Of a stretch of DNA of 64,000 nt, positions 10,630 through 23,518 are shown one piece after another (positions within the stretch are counted from its first letter, which is position 1; each line of letters starts with the position of its first letter). The stretch covers positions 21,015,645 to 21,079,644 of the forward strand of contig NC_067205.1 of assembly GCF_026262505.1 (NCBI RefSeq), read 5' to 3'. Source of the DNA: Trichomonas vaginalis G3. Its lineage: Eukaryota > Parabasalia > Trichomonadida > Trichomonadidae. The notes beneath the pieces were generated by a model. The model was not told the origin of the DNA, did not search any database, and saw only the letters and a program-made list of their open reading frames with translations. Both the position numbers and the translations under genes were made by a program.

Positions 10630-10711
10630 CCCGACGGTTTCAAACCGCCATACTTTACATTTTGTACAAAAATATTGTGAGTAAATGAACTCATTATTTT
10701 TTGCATCATGA
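10630..10711. repeat. Linker L, near-unique 82-bp segment
   Basis: The segment joins a truncated hairpin unit to the next block and is not made of 25-mers. It holds CGGTTTCAAACCG (odd-centred dyad), the perfect palindrome TTTTGTACAAAA, and GAGT/ACTC arms around AAATGA. It occurs once per B block, with starts at 20524, 26305, 29373, 40933, 46716, 49848 and 55808, and is the best single-copy-per-block landmark in the array. Function unknown. Confidence 0.85.
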
Positions 10712-11370
10712 CAAAACATATACGAAGAAATCATGACAAAACATTTACGCTCATTACGATGAAGAAGTCATGAAAATTCATGAGGTGAGAAAAGAGGTGA
10801 GAAAAGAGGTGAGATCTCACCTCTTCACCTAAACATTATTTTTGGGTCATTTACGTTCATTACGAAGAAATCATGACAAAACCTATACGAAGAAATCATG
10901 ACAAAACATTTACGATGAAGAAGTCATGACAAAGCATATACGATGAAGTTTCGACAAATCATTTACGTTCATGTTTGACAAAGCATATACGATGAAATCA
11001 TGACAAAACATTTACGATGAAATCATGACAAAACATTTACGAAGAAATCATGACAAAACATTTACGATGAAGTCATGACAAAACATATACGAAGAAGTTT
11101 CGACAAAACATGTACGATGAAATCATGACAAAACATATACGATGAAGTTTTGACAAAACATATACGAAGAAGTCATGACAAAACATAAACGAAGAAGTCA
11201 TGACAAAACATAAACGAAGAAATCATGACAAAACATAAACGAAGAAATCATGACAAAACATTTACGATGAAGAAGTCATGACAAAGCATAAACGAAGAAA
11301 TCATGACAAATCATTTACGTTCATTACGATGAAGAAATCATGACAAAACATGTACGTTCATGTTTGACAA
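10712..11370. repeat. P cassette plus truncated start of block B
   Basis: A P palindrome at 10806-10823 is followed by a segment matching the first part of block B (from the GACAAAACCTATACG variant), with extra 25-mers. Where block B continues into an ACATTTACG submonomer after GTACGTTCATGTTTGACAAA, this segment instead enters a GCATATACG submonomer and array A1. The same switch recurs before A3, A4, A6, A7 and A8. Confidence 0.85.
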
Positions 11371-14300
11371 AGCATATACGATGAAGTTTTGACAAAACAT
11401 TTACGATGAAGTCTTGACAAATCATATACGAAGAAGTCATGACAAACATTTACGAAGAAGTTCTTGACAATCATTTACGAAGAGTCTTGACACGAAGTGA
11501 AGATTTGCACTTCGTCAAAAAGTGAAGGTTCGACAAAACATTTACGTTCATGTTTGACAAAGCATATACGATGAAGTTTTGACACGAAGTGAAGATTTGC
11601 ACTTCGTCAAAAAAGTGAAGGTTCGACAAAACATTTACGTTCATGTTTGACAAAGCATATACGATGAAGTTTCGACAAAACATATACGTTCATGTTTGAC
11701 AAAGCATATACGATGAAGTTTTTGACACGAAGTGAAGATTTGCACTTCGTCAAAAAAGTGAAGGTTCGACAAAACATTTACGTTCATGTTTGACAAAGCA
11801 TATACGATGAAGTTTTGACACGAAGTGAAGATTTGCACTTCGTCAAAAAAGTGAAGGTTCGACAAAACATTTACGTTCATGTTTGACAAAACATATACGT
11901 TCATGTTTGACAAAGCATATACGATGAAGTTTTGACAAAACATTTACGAAGAAGTCTTGACAAATCATTTACGAAGAAGTCTTGACACGAAGTGAAGATT
12001 TGCACTTCGTCAAAAAAGTGAAGGTTCGACAAAACATTTACGTTCATGTTTGACAAAGCATATACGATGAAGTTTTGACACGAAGTGAAGATTTGCACTT
12101 CGTCAAAAAAGTGAAGGTTCGACAAAACATTTACGTTAATGTTTGACAAAGCATATACGATGAAGTTTTGACACGAAGTGAAGATTTGCACTTCGTCAAA
12201 AAAGTGAAGGTTCGACAAAACATTTACGTTCATGTTTGACAAAGCATATACGATGAAGTTTTGACACGAAGTGAAGATTTGCACTTCGTCAAAAAGTGAA
12301 GGTGACAAAACATATACGTTCATGTTTGACAAAGCATATACGATGAAGTTTTGACAAAACATTTACGATGAAGTCTTGACAAATCATATACGAAGAAGTC
12401 ATGACAAAACATTTACGATGAAATCTTGACAAAACATTTACGATGAAATCTTGACAAAGCATATACGATGAAATCATGACAAAACATTTACGATGAAATC
12501 ATGACAAAACATTTACGAAGAAATCATGACAAAACATTTACGATGAAGTCATGACAAAACATATACGAAGAAGTTTCGACAAAACATGTACGATGAAATC
12601 ATGACAAAACATATACGATGAAGTTTTGACAAAACATATACGAAGAAGTCATGACAAAACATAAACGAAGAAATCATGACAAAACATAAACGAAGAAATC
12701 ATGACAAAACATTTACGATGAAGAAGTCATGACAAAGCATAAACGAAGAAATCATGACAAATCATTTACGTTCATTACGATGAAGAAATCATGACAAAAC
12801 ATGTACGTTCATGTTTGACAAAGCATATACGATGAAGTTTTGACAAACATTTACGATGAAGTCTTGACAAATCATATACGAAGAAGTCATGACAAAACAT
12901 TTACGAAGAAGTCTTGACAAATCATTTACGAAGAAGTCTTGACACGAAGTGAAGATTTGCACTTCGTCAAAAAAGTGAAGGTTCGACAAAACATTTACGT
13001 TCATGTTTGACAAAGCATATACGATGAAGTTTTGACACGAAGTGAAGATTTGCACTTCGTCAAAAAAGTGAAGGTTCGACAAAACATTTACGTTCATGTT
13101 TGACAAAGCATATACGATGAAGTTTCGACAAAACATATACGTTCATGTTGACAAAGCATATACGATGAAGTTTTGACACGAAGTGAAGATTTGCACTTCG
13201 TCAAAAAAGTGAAGGTTCGACAAAACATTTACGTTCATGTTTGACAAAGCATATACGATGAAGTTTTGACACGAAGTGAAGATTTGCACTTCGTCAAAAA
13301 AGTGAAGGTTCGACAAAACATTTACGTTCATGTTTGACAAAACATATACGTTCATGTTTGACAAAGCATATACGATGAAGTTTTTGACAAAACATTTACG
13401 AAGAAGTCTTGACAATCATTTACGAAGAAGTCTTGACACGAAGTGAAGATTTGCACTTCGTCAAAAAAGTGAAGGTTCGACAAAAACATTTACGTTCATG
13501 TTTGACAAAGCATATACGATGAAGTTTTGACACGAAGTGAAGATTTGCACTTCGTCAAAAAAGTGAAGGTTCGACAAAACATTTACGTTAATGTTTGACA
13601 AAGCATATACGATGAAGTTTTGACACGAAGTGAAGATTTGCACTTCGTCAAAAAAGTGAAGGTTCGACAAAACATTTACGTTCATGTTTGACAAAGCATA
13701 TACGATGAAGTTTTGACACGAAGTGAAGAATTTGCACTTCGTCAAAAAGTGAAGTTCGACAAAATTACGTTCATGTTTGACAAAGCATATACGATGAAGT
13801 TTTGACAAAACATTTACGATGAAGTCTTGACAAATCATATACGAAGAAGTCATGACAAACATTTACGAAGAAGTCTTGACAAATCATTTACGAAGAAGTC
13901 TTGACACGAAGTGAAGATTGCACTTCGTCAAAAAAGTGAAGGTTCGACAAAAGTTTGACAAAACATATACGTTCATGTTTGACAAAGCATATACGATGAA
14001 GTTTTGACACGAAGTGAAGATTTGCACTTCGTCAAAAAAGTGAAGGTTCGACAAAACATTTACGTTAATGTTTGACAAAGCATATACGATGAAGTTTTGA
14101 CACGAAGTGAAGATTTGCACTTCGTCAAAAAAGTGAAGGTTCGACAAAACATTTACGTTCATGTTTGACAAAGCATATACGATGAAGTTTCGACAAAACA
14201 TATACGTTCATGTTTGACAAAGCATATACGATGAAGTTTCGACAAAACATATACGTTCATGTTTGACAAAGCATATACGATGAAGTTTTTGACAAAACAT

Positions 14301-14880
14301 TTACGATGAAGTCTTGACAAATCATATACGAAGAAGTCATGACAAAACATTTACGAAGAAGTCTTGACAAATCATTTACGAAGAAGTCTTGACACGAAGT
14401 GAAGATTTGCACTTCGTCAAAAAAGTGAAGGTTCGACAAAACATTTACGTTCATGTTTGACAAAACATATACGTTCATGTTTGACAAAGCATATACGATG
14501 AAGTTTGACACGAAGTGAAGATTTGCACTTCGTCAAAAAAGTGAAGGTTCGACAAAACATTTACGTTAATGTTTGACAAAGCATATACGATGAAGTTTCG
14601 ACAAAACATATACGTTCATGTTTGACAAAGCATATACGATGAAGTTTTTGACAAACATTTACGATGAAGTCATGACAAAACATTTACGAAGAAGTCTTGA
14701 CAAATCATTTACGAAGAAGTCTTGACAAAACATATACGATGAAGTTTTGACACGAAGTGAAGATTTGCACTTCGTCAAAAAGTGAAGGTTCGACAAAAAC
14801 ATATACGTTCATGTTGACAAAGCATATACGAAGAAGTCTTGACAAAAACATATTCGAAGAAGTCATGACAAAACATACGC
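11371..14880. repeat. Satellite array A1
   Basis: 93-bp and 142-bp hairpin units as in A0, split at about 12370-12800 by a run of plain 25-mers identical in type to the preceding B-start segment. Single-base gains and losses (for example runs of five instead of four A, or doubled T) are much denser here than in A3 or A6. Confidence 0.93.
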
Positions 14881-15300
14881 TCATGTTTGACAAAACATAT
14901 ACGAAGAAATCATTGACAAAACATTTACGCTCATTACGATGAAGAAGTCATGAAAATTCATGAGGTGAGAAAGAGGTGAGAAAAGAGGTGAGATCTCACC
15001 TCTTCACCTAAACATTATTTTTGGGTCATTTACGTTCATTACGAAGAAATCATGACAAAACCTATACGAAGAAATCATGACAAAACATTTACGATGAAGA
15101 AGTCATGACAAAGCATATACGATGAATGAAGTTTCGACAAATCATTTACGTTCATGTTTGACAAAGCATATACGATGAAATCATGACAAAACATATACGA
15201 AGAAGTTTCGACAAAACATGTACGATGAAATCATGACAAACATATACGATGAAGTTTTGACAAAACATATACGAAGAAGTCATGACAAAACATTTACGAA
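14881..15300. repeat. P cassette plus about 240 bp of truncated block B
   Basis: Palindrome core at 14985-15002, followed by the start of block B, which stops after roughly 240 bp and goes straight into array A2. The same truncation recurs at about 35,440-35,700. Confidence 0.85.
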
Positions 15301-16590
15301 GAAGTCTTGACAAATCATTTACGAAGAAGTCTTGACACGAAGTGAAGATTTGCACTTCGTCAAAAAAGTGAAGGTTCGACAAAACATTTACGTTCATGTT
15401 TGACAAACATATACGTTCATGTTTGACAAAGCATATACGATGAAGTTTTGACACGAAGTGAAGATTTGCACTTCGTCAAAAAAGTGAAGGTTCGACAAAA
15501 ACATTTACGTTCATGTTTGACAAAGCAATATACGATGAAGTTTTGACACGAAGTGAAGATTTGCACTTCGTCAAAAAAGTGAAGGTTCGACAAAACATAT
15601 ACGTTCATGTTTGACAAAGCATATACGATGAAGTTTTGACAAAACATTTACGATGAAGTCTTGACAAATCATATACGAAGAAGTCATGACAAAACATTTA
15701 CGAAGAAGTCTTGACAAATCATTTACGAAGAAGTCTTGACACGAAGTGAAGATTTGCACTTCGTCAAAAAAGTGAAGGTTCGACAAAAACATTTACGTTC
15801 ATGTTTGACAAAACATATACGTTCATGTTTGACAAAGCATATACGATGAAAGTTTTGACACGAAGTGAAGATTTGCACTTCGTCAAAAAAGTGAAGTTTC
15901 GACAAAACATATACGTTCATGTTTGACAAAGCATATACGATGAAGTTTTGACACGAAGTGAAGATTTGCACTTCGTCAAAAAGTGAAGGTTCGACAAAAC
16001 ATTTACGTTCATGTTTTGACAAAGCATATACGATGAAGTTTCGACAAAACATATACGTTCATGTTTGACAAAGCATATACGATGAAGTTTTGACAAAACA
16101 TTTACGAAGAAGTCTTGACACGAAGTGAAGATTTGCACTTGTCAAAAAAGTGAAGGTTCGACAAAACATTTACGTTCATGTTTGACAAAACATATACGTT
16201 CATGTTTGACAAAGCATATACGATGAAGTCTTGACAAAACATATACGATGAAGTTTTGACACGAAGTGAAGATTTGCATTTCGTCAAAAAAGTGAAGGTT
16301 CGACAAAACATTTACGTTAATGTTTGACAAAGCATATACGATGAAGTTTTGACACGAAGTGAAGATTTGCACTTCGTCAAAAAAGTGAAGGTTCGACAAA
16401 ACATTTACGTTCATGTTTGACAAAGCATATACGATGAAGTTTCGACAAACATATACGTTCATGTTTGACAAAGCATATACGATGAAGTTTTGACACGAAG
16501 TGAAGATTTGCACTTCGTCAAAAAAGTGAAGGTTCGACAAAACATTTACGTTCATGTTTGACAAAGCATATACGAAGAAGTCTTGACAAA
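15301..16590. repeat. Satellite array A2
   Basis: Short hairpin-unit array of mixed 93, 142 and 49 bp units with many single-base indels. Its unit order matches A5 (35.7-37.0 kb), and both lead into two P cassettes and then insert F. Confidence 0.92.
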
Positions 16591-16951
16591 ACATATTCGA
16601 AGAAGTCATGACAAAACATATACGCTCATGTTTGACAAAACATATACGAAGAAATCATGACAAAACATTTACGCTCATTACGATGAAGAAGTCATGAAAA
16701 TTCATGAGGTGAGAAAAGAGGTGAGAAAGAGGTGAGATCTCACCTCTTCACCTAAACATTATTTTTGGGTCATTTACGTTCATTACGAAGAAGTCATGAC
16801 AAAACCTATACGAAGAAATCATGACAAAACATTTACGCTCATTTCGATGAAGAAGTCATGAAAATTCGAGGTGTGAGAAAAGAGGTGAGAAAAGAGGTGA
16901 GATCTCACCTCTTCACCTAAACATTATTTTTGGGTCATTTACGTTCATTAC
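16591..16951. repeat. Two P cassettes before insert F copy 2
   Basis: 25-mers and two P cassettes with palindrome cores at 16729-16746 and 16894-16911. The second cassette has a small rearrangement just upstream (AAAATTCGAGGTGTGAG). Confidence 0.9.
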
Positions 16952-17217
16952 GAAGATGTTATACCATCTAAGAACTTGCGATTTTCATACGGAATCTCTT
17001 CTCTCGGTTTTTCGAGGGAAGCAATCATATGAGGAAATTCTTCTAAAAGTTCTTTTGTCTGATTTACATCTAATGAAAAAGTTTAGAAGAATTTTCTTAT
17101 TCTTTCTGGCTTATTTTTGTTTTTCCAGTACTCCCGCTCTAATGGTCCCAGATGTGTTGACTTTGACTCTCTCAAGTTCTTAGATGGTATAACATCTTCA
17201 ACGCCTCCTTCATAATC
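16948..17217 (-). pseudogene. Coding relic inside insert F, copy 2
   Basis: Same minus-strand 90-codon relic as in copy 1, with the same single interruption. I see no difference from copy 1 in the reading. Confidence 0.45.
16952..17199. mobile_element. Foldback insert F, copy 2
   Basis: Same 248 bp and 27-bp inverted ends (16952-16978 and 17173-17199) as copy 1, in the same satellite context, so it was multiplied with the array rather than inserted afresh. Confidence 0.7.
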
Positions 17218-17675
17218 TTGACAAAGCATATACGAAGAAGTCTTGACAAAGCATTACGAAGAAGTCATGACAAAACATTTACGATTGAAGTCATGACAAA
17301 ACATTTACGAAGAAGTCTTGACAAATCATTTACGAAGAAGTCTTGACAAAACATATACGATGAAGTTTTGACACGAAGTGAAGATTTGCACTTCGTCAAA
17401 AAAGTGAAGGTTCGACAAAACATATACGTTCATGTTTGACAAAGCATATACGAAGAAGTCTTGAAAAACATATTCGAAGAAGTCATGACAAAACATATAC
17501 GCTCATGTTTGACAAAACATATACGAAGAAATCATGACAAAACATTTACGCTCATTACGATGAAGAAGTCATGAAAATTCATGAGGTGAGAAAAGAGGTG
17601 AGAAAAGAGGTGAGATCTCACCTCTTCACCTAAACATTATTTTTGGGTCATTTACGTTCATTACGAAGAAGTCAT
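17200..17675. repeat. 25-mer run, one hairpin unit, one P cassette
   Basis: Same order as after F1: 17 non-satellite bases, 25-mers, one hairpin unit (about 17369-17412), then a P palindrome at 17607-17624. Confidence 0.88.
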
Positions 17676-20605
17676 GACAAAACCTATACGAAGAAATCAT
17701 GACAAAACATTTACGATGAAGAAGTCATGACAAAGCATATACGATGAAGTTTCGACAAATCATTTACGTTCATGTTTGACAAAGCATATACGATGAAATC
17801 ATGACAAAACATATACGAAGAAGTTTCGACAAAACATGTACGATGAAATCATGACAAAACATATACGATGAAGTTTTGACAAAACATATACGAAGAAGTC
17901 ATGACAAAACATAAACGAAGAAGTCATGACAAAACATTTACGATGAAGAAGTCATGACAAAACATAAACGAAGAAATCATGACAAAACATTTACGATGAA
18001 GAAGTCATGACAAAGCATAAACGAAGAAATCATGACAAATCATTTACGTTCATTACGATGAAGAAATCATGACAAAACATGTACGTTCATGTTTGACAAA
18101 ACATTTACGATGAAGAAATCATGACAAAACATAAACGAAGAAATCATGACAAATCATTTACATTCATTACGATGAAGAAGTCATGACAAAACATGTACGT
18201 TCATGTTTGACAAAACATTTACGATGAAGTTTCGACAAAACATTTACACTCATTACGATGAAGAAGTCATGACAAATCATTTACGTTCATTACGATGAAG
18301 AAGTCTTGACAAAACATTTACGCTCATGTTTGACAAAACATTTACACTCATTACGATGAAGAAGTCTTGACAAAGCATATACGTTCATTACGATGAAGAA
18401 GTCATGACAAAACATATACGCTCATGTTTGACAAAACATATACGCTCATGTTTGACAAAACATATACGCTCATTACGATGAAGAAATCATGACAAAACAT
18501 TTACGATGAAGTAGTGACAAAACATATACGATGAAGAAGTCTTGACAAAACATTTACGCTCATGTTTGACAAAGCATATACGTTCATTACGATGAAGAAG
18601 TCATGACAAAGCATATACGATGAAATCATGACAAAACATAAACGAAGAAATCATGACAAAACATTTCCGATGAAGAAATCATGAAAATTCAATGAGGTGA
18701 GAAAAGAGGTGAGATCTCACCTCTTCACCTAAACATTATTTTTGGGTCATTTACGCTCATTACGAAGAAATCATGACAAAACATATACGAAGAAATCATG
18801 ACAAAATATAAACGTTCATTCCGATGAAGAAATCATGAAAATTCAATGAGGTGAGAAAAGAGGTGAGATCTCACCTCTTCACCTAAAATATATTTTTGTC
18901 TGATTTACGCTCATTACGATGAAGAAATCATGACAAAACATTTACGAAGAAGAAATCATGACAAAGCATATACGCTCATTACGATGAAGAAATCATGACA
19001 AAACATTTACGATGAAGAAGTCTTGACAAAGCATATACGTTCATGTTTGACACATTCATTTACACTCATTACGATGAAGAAATCATGACAAAACATATAC
19101 AATGAAGAAATCATGAGATTAGAAATGAGATTAGAAATGAGGTTAGATCTAACCATCTACCCTAAACATTATTTTTAGTCGTTTACGTTCATTACGATGA
19201 AGAAGTTTCGACACATTCATTTACGCTCATTACGATAAAATCATCATGACAAAACATATACGTTCATTACGATGAAGAAATCATGAAAATTCAATGAGGT
19301 GAGAAAAGAGGTGAGATCTAACCATCTACCCTAAACATTATTTTTGGATCATTTACACTCATTCCGATGAAGAAGTTTCGACAAAACATTAACGATAAAA
19401 TCATCATGACAAAACATTAACGTTCATTACGATGAAGTGTTCTGATGAAGTCATAACTGCCTTCCTCCTGTGTTGTTGTCTAAATGTCATGTTGTCTCAT
19501 TTTTTCAGAGAAGTTAAATGACCTGGTAGCACATGGTAACATGGTAGCACCTTCAGTTCTTCAAAAATAATTAATTATTGAATGACCTAAAAACCATTAA
19601 TGAAAACATTATTTTTGGATCATTTACACTCATTACGATGAAGAAGTTTCGACAAACATTAACGTTCATTACGATGAAGAAGTTTTGACAAAACATATAC
19701 GTTCATTACGATGAAGAAATCATGAAAATTCAATGAGGTGAGAAAAGAGGTGAGATCTCACCTCTTCACCTAAACATTATTTTTGGGTCATTTACGCTCA
19801 TTACGATGAAGAAATCATGACAAAACATTTACGAAGAAGTTTTGACAAAACATATACGAAGAAGTTTTGACAAAACATATACGTTCATTACGATGAAGAA
19901 ATCATGACAAAACATTTACGAAGAAGTTTTGACAAAACATATACGTTCATTACGATGAAGTTTATTTCCTGCTGTGTTGTCAAAATGTCATGTTGTCACA
20001 CTTTTTCAGAGAAGTTAAATGACCGAGTGACACATGGTGACGTAGTGACACCTTCAGTTCTTCAAAAATAAGTCATAACTGCCTTCCTCCTGTGTTGTTG
20101 TCTAAATGTCATGTTGTCTCATTTTTTCAGAGAAGTTAAATGACCGAGTGACACATGGTGACGTAGTGACACCTTCAGTTCTTCAAAAATAAGTCATAAC
20201 TGCCTTCCTCCTGTGTTGTTGTCAAAATGTCATGAGTTAAATTACCTGGTGACCGAGTGACACCTTCAGTTCTTCAAAAATAAGTCATAACTGCCTTCCT
20301 CCTGTGTTGTTGTCTAAATGTCATGTTGTCTCATTTTTTCAGAGAAGTTAAATGACCTGGTGACACATGGTGACGTAGTGACACCTTCAGTTCTTCAAAA
20401 ATAATTAATTATTGAATAACCTGAAACCATGAACGTAAACATTATTTTTGGATCATTTACGCTCATTACGATGAAGTTTTGACACGAAGTGAAGAATTGC
20501 ACTTCGTCAAAAAAGTGAAGGTTCCCGACGGTTTCAAACCGCCATACTTTACATTTTGTACAAAAATATTGTGAGTAAATGAACTCATTATTTTTTGCAT
20601 CATGA
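17676..20605. repeat. Complex block B2
   Basis: As B1, but with two extra 24-bp CTCATGTTTGAC submonomers near 18,421-18,470. P palindromes at 18706-18723, 18860-18877 and 19747-19764; small palindrome at 19141-19154; hybrid at 19308; T at 19450; T group from 19961; L at 20524-20605. Confidence 0.9.
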
Positions 20606-21250
20606 CAAAACATATACGAAGAAATCATGACAAAACATTTACGCTCATTACGATGAAGAAGTCATGAAAATTCATGAGGTGAGAAAAGAGGTGAGAAAAG
20701 AGGTGAGATCTCACCTCTTCACCTAAACATTATTTTTGGGTCATTTACGTTCATTACGAAGAAATCATGACAAAACCTATACGAAGAAATCATGACAAAA
20801 CATTTACGATGAAGAAGTCATGACAAAGCATATACGATGAAGTTTCGACAAATCATTTACGTTCATGTTTGACAAAGCATATACGATGAAATCATGACAA
20901 AACATTTACGATGAAATCATGACAAAACATTTACGAAGAAATCATGACAAAACATTTACGATGAAGTCATGACAAAACATATACGAAGAAGTTTCGACAA
21001 AACATGTACGATGAAATCATGACAAAACATATACGATGAAGTTTTGACAAAACATATACGAAGAAGTCATGACAAAACATAAACGAAGAAGTCATGACAA
21101 AACATAAACGAAGAAATCATGACAAAACATAAACGAAGAAATCATGACAAAACATTTACGATGAAGAAGTCATGACAAAGCATAAACGAAGAAATCATGA
21201 CAAATCATTTACGTTCATTACGATGAAGAAATCATGACAAAACATGTACG
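20606..21250. repeat. P cassette plus truncated start of block B
   Basis: Palindrome core at 20700-20717, then about 500 bp of B-start 25-mers before the switch into array A3. Confidence 0.86.
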
Positions 21251-23290
21251 TTCATGTTTGACAAAGCATATACGATGAAGTTTTGACAAAACATTTACGA
21301 TGAAGTCTTGACAAATCATATACGAAGAAGTCATGACAAAACATTTACGAAGAAGTCTTGACAAATCATTTACGAAGAAGTCTTGACACGAAGTGAAGAT
21401 TTGCACTTCGTCAAAAAAGTGAAGGTTCGACAAAACATTTACGTTCATGTTTGACAAAGCATATACGATGAAGTTTTGACACGAAGTGAAGATTTGCACT
21501 TCGTCAAAAAAGTGAAGGTTCGACAAAACATTTACGTTCATGTTTGACAAAGCATATACGATGAAGTTTCGACAAAACATATACGTTCATGTTTGACAAA
21601 GCATATACGATGAAGTTTTGACACGAAGTGAAGATTTGCACTTCGTCAAAAAAGTGAAGGTTCGACAAAACATTTACGTTCATGTTTGACAAAGCATATA
21701 CGATGAAGTTTTGACATGAAGTGAAGATTTGCACTTCGTCAAAAAAGTGAAGGTTCGACAAAACATTTACGTTCATGTTTGACAAAACATATACGTTCAT
21801 GTTTGACAAAGCATATACGATGAAGTTTTGACAAAACATTTACGAAGAAGTCTTGACAAATCATTTACGAAGAAGTCTTGACACGAAGTGAAGATTTGCA
21901 CTTCGTCAAAAAAGTGAAGGTTCGACAAAACATTTACGTTCATGTTTGACAAAGCATATACGATGAAGTTTTGACACGAAGTGAAGATTTGCACTTCGTC
22001 AAAAAAGTGAAGGTTCGACAAAACATTTACGTTAATGTTTGACAAAGCATATACGATGAAGTTTTGACACGAAGTGAAGATTTGCACTTCGTCAAAAAAG
22101 TGAAGGTTCGACAAAACATTTACGTTCATGTTTGACAAAGCATATACGATGAAGTTTTGACACGAAGTGAAGATTTGCACTTCGTCAAAAAAGTGAAGGT
22201 TCGACAAAACATATACGTTCATGTTTGACAAAGCATATACGATGAAGTTTTGACAAAACATTTACGATGAAGTCTTGACAAATCATATACGAAGAAGTCA
22301 TGACAAAACATTTACGAAGAAGTCTTGACAAATCATTTACGAAGAAGTCTTGACACGAAGTGAAGATTTGCACTTCGTCAAAAAAGTGAAGGTTCGACAA
22401 AACATTTACGTTCATGTTTGACAAAACATATACGTTCATGTTTGACAAAGCATATACGATGAAGTTTTGACACGAAGTGAAGATTTGCACTTCGTCAAAA
22501 AAGTGAAGGTTCGACAAAACATTTACGTTAATGTTTGACAAAGCATATACGATGAAGTTTTGACACGAAGTGAAGATTTGCACTTCGTCAAAAAAGTGAA
22601 GGTTCGACAAAACATTTACGTTCATGTTTGACAAAGCATATACGATGAAGTTTCGACAAAACATATACGTTCATGTTTGACAAAGCATATACGATGAAGT
22701 TTCGACAAAACATATACGTTCATGTTTGACAAAGCATATACGATGAAGTTTTGACAAAACATTTACGATGAAGTCTTGACAAATCATATACGAAGAAGTC
22801 ATGACAAAACATTTACGAAGAAGTCTTGACAAATCATTTACGAAGAAGTCTTGACACGAAGTGAAGATTTGCACTTCGTCAAAAAAGTGAAGGTTCGACA
22901 AAACATTTACGTTCATGTTTGACAAAACATATACGTTCATGTTTGACAAAGCATATACGATGAAGTTTTGACACGAAGTGAAGATTTGCACTTCGTCAAA
23001 AAAGTGAAGGTTCGACAAAACATTTACGTTCATGTTTGACAAAGCATATACGATGAAGTTTCGACAAAACATATACGTTCATGTTTGACAAAGCATATAC
23101 GATGAAGTTTTGACAAAACATTTACGATGAAGTCATGACAAAACATTTACGAAGAAGTCTTGACAAATCATTTACGAAGAAGTCTTGACAAAACATATAC
23201 GATGAAGTTTTGACACGAAGTGAAGATTTGCACTTCGTCAAAAAAGTGAAGGTTCGACAAAACATATACGTTCATGTTTGACAAAGCATA
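21251..23290. repeat. Satellite array A3
   Basis: Clean hairpin-unit array with very few indels. A private change in one unit (GACATGAAG instead of GACACGAAG, base 21717) reappears exactly 20,409 bp later in A6 (base 42126). Confidence 0.94.
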
Positions 23291-23518
23291 TACGAAGAAG
23301 TCTTGACAAAACATATTCGAAGAAGTCATGACAAAACATATACGCTCATGTTTGACAAAACATATACGAAGAAATCATGACAAAACATTTACGCTCATTA
23401 CGATGAAGAAGTCATGAAAATTCATGAGGTGAGAAAAGAGGTGAGAAAAGAGGTGAGATCTCACCTCTTCACCTAAACATTATTTTTGGGTCATTTACGT
23501 TCATTACGAAGAAATCAT
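23291..23518. repeat. 25-mers and one P cassette
   Basis: Palindrome core at 23450-23467. Here the cassette is followed directly by block B with no insert F, giving an empty version of the F site. Confidence 0.88.

Larger units (their letters stand above)
7829..10711. repeat. Complex block B1 (first of eight)
   Basis: The block starts at the variant submonomer GACAAAACCTATACG and ends with linker L. Contents in order: about 1 kb of 25-mers with ATGAAGAAGTCATGAC, AAACGAAG and GTACGTTC variants; P palindromes at 8811-8828 and 8965-8982; a related smaller perfect palindrome GGTTAGATCTAACC at 9246-9259; a hybrid half-palindrome starting at 9413; a single T module (from 9555); a P palindrome at 9853-9870; a tandem T group (from 10067); and the linker (10630-10711). 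Length from the start to L is 2,801 bp, the shortest of the B1/B2/B5 type because it lacks two 24-bp CTCATG submonomers found in B2 and B5. Confidence 0.9.
7105..16951. repeat. Higher-order unit 0 (about 9.85 kb, F to F)
   Basis: Spans F1, P, B1, P, A1, P, A2 and PP up to F2. It has the same ends as the 20.4-kb unit that follows, but contains one B block where the larger unit has three. Confidence 0.75.

Noticed and set aside
10636-10650. tRNA B-box-like GGTTTCAAACC in linker L
   Set aside because: It does not match the GGTTCRANNCC spacing, and there is no acceptor stem, anticodon arm or A box around it.
10501-10734. 77-codon minus-strand frame over linker L, recurring in most B blocks
   Set aside because: It is a chance open frame through L flanked by satellite, reading into 25-mers on both sides, and is lost in blocks with one-base length changes. 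Recurrence reflects block duplication, not selection.
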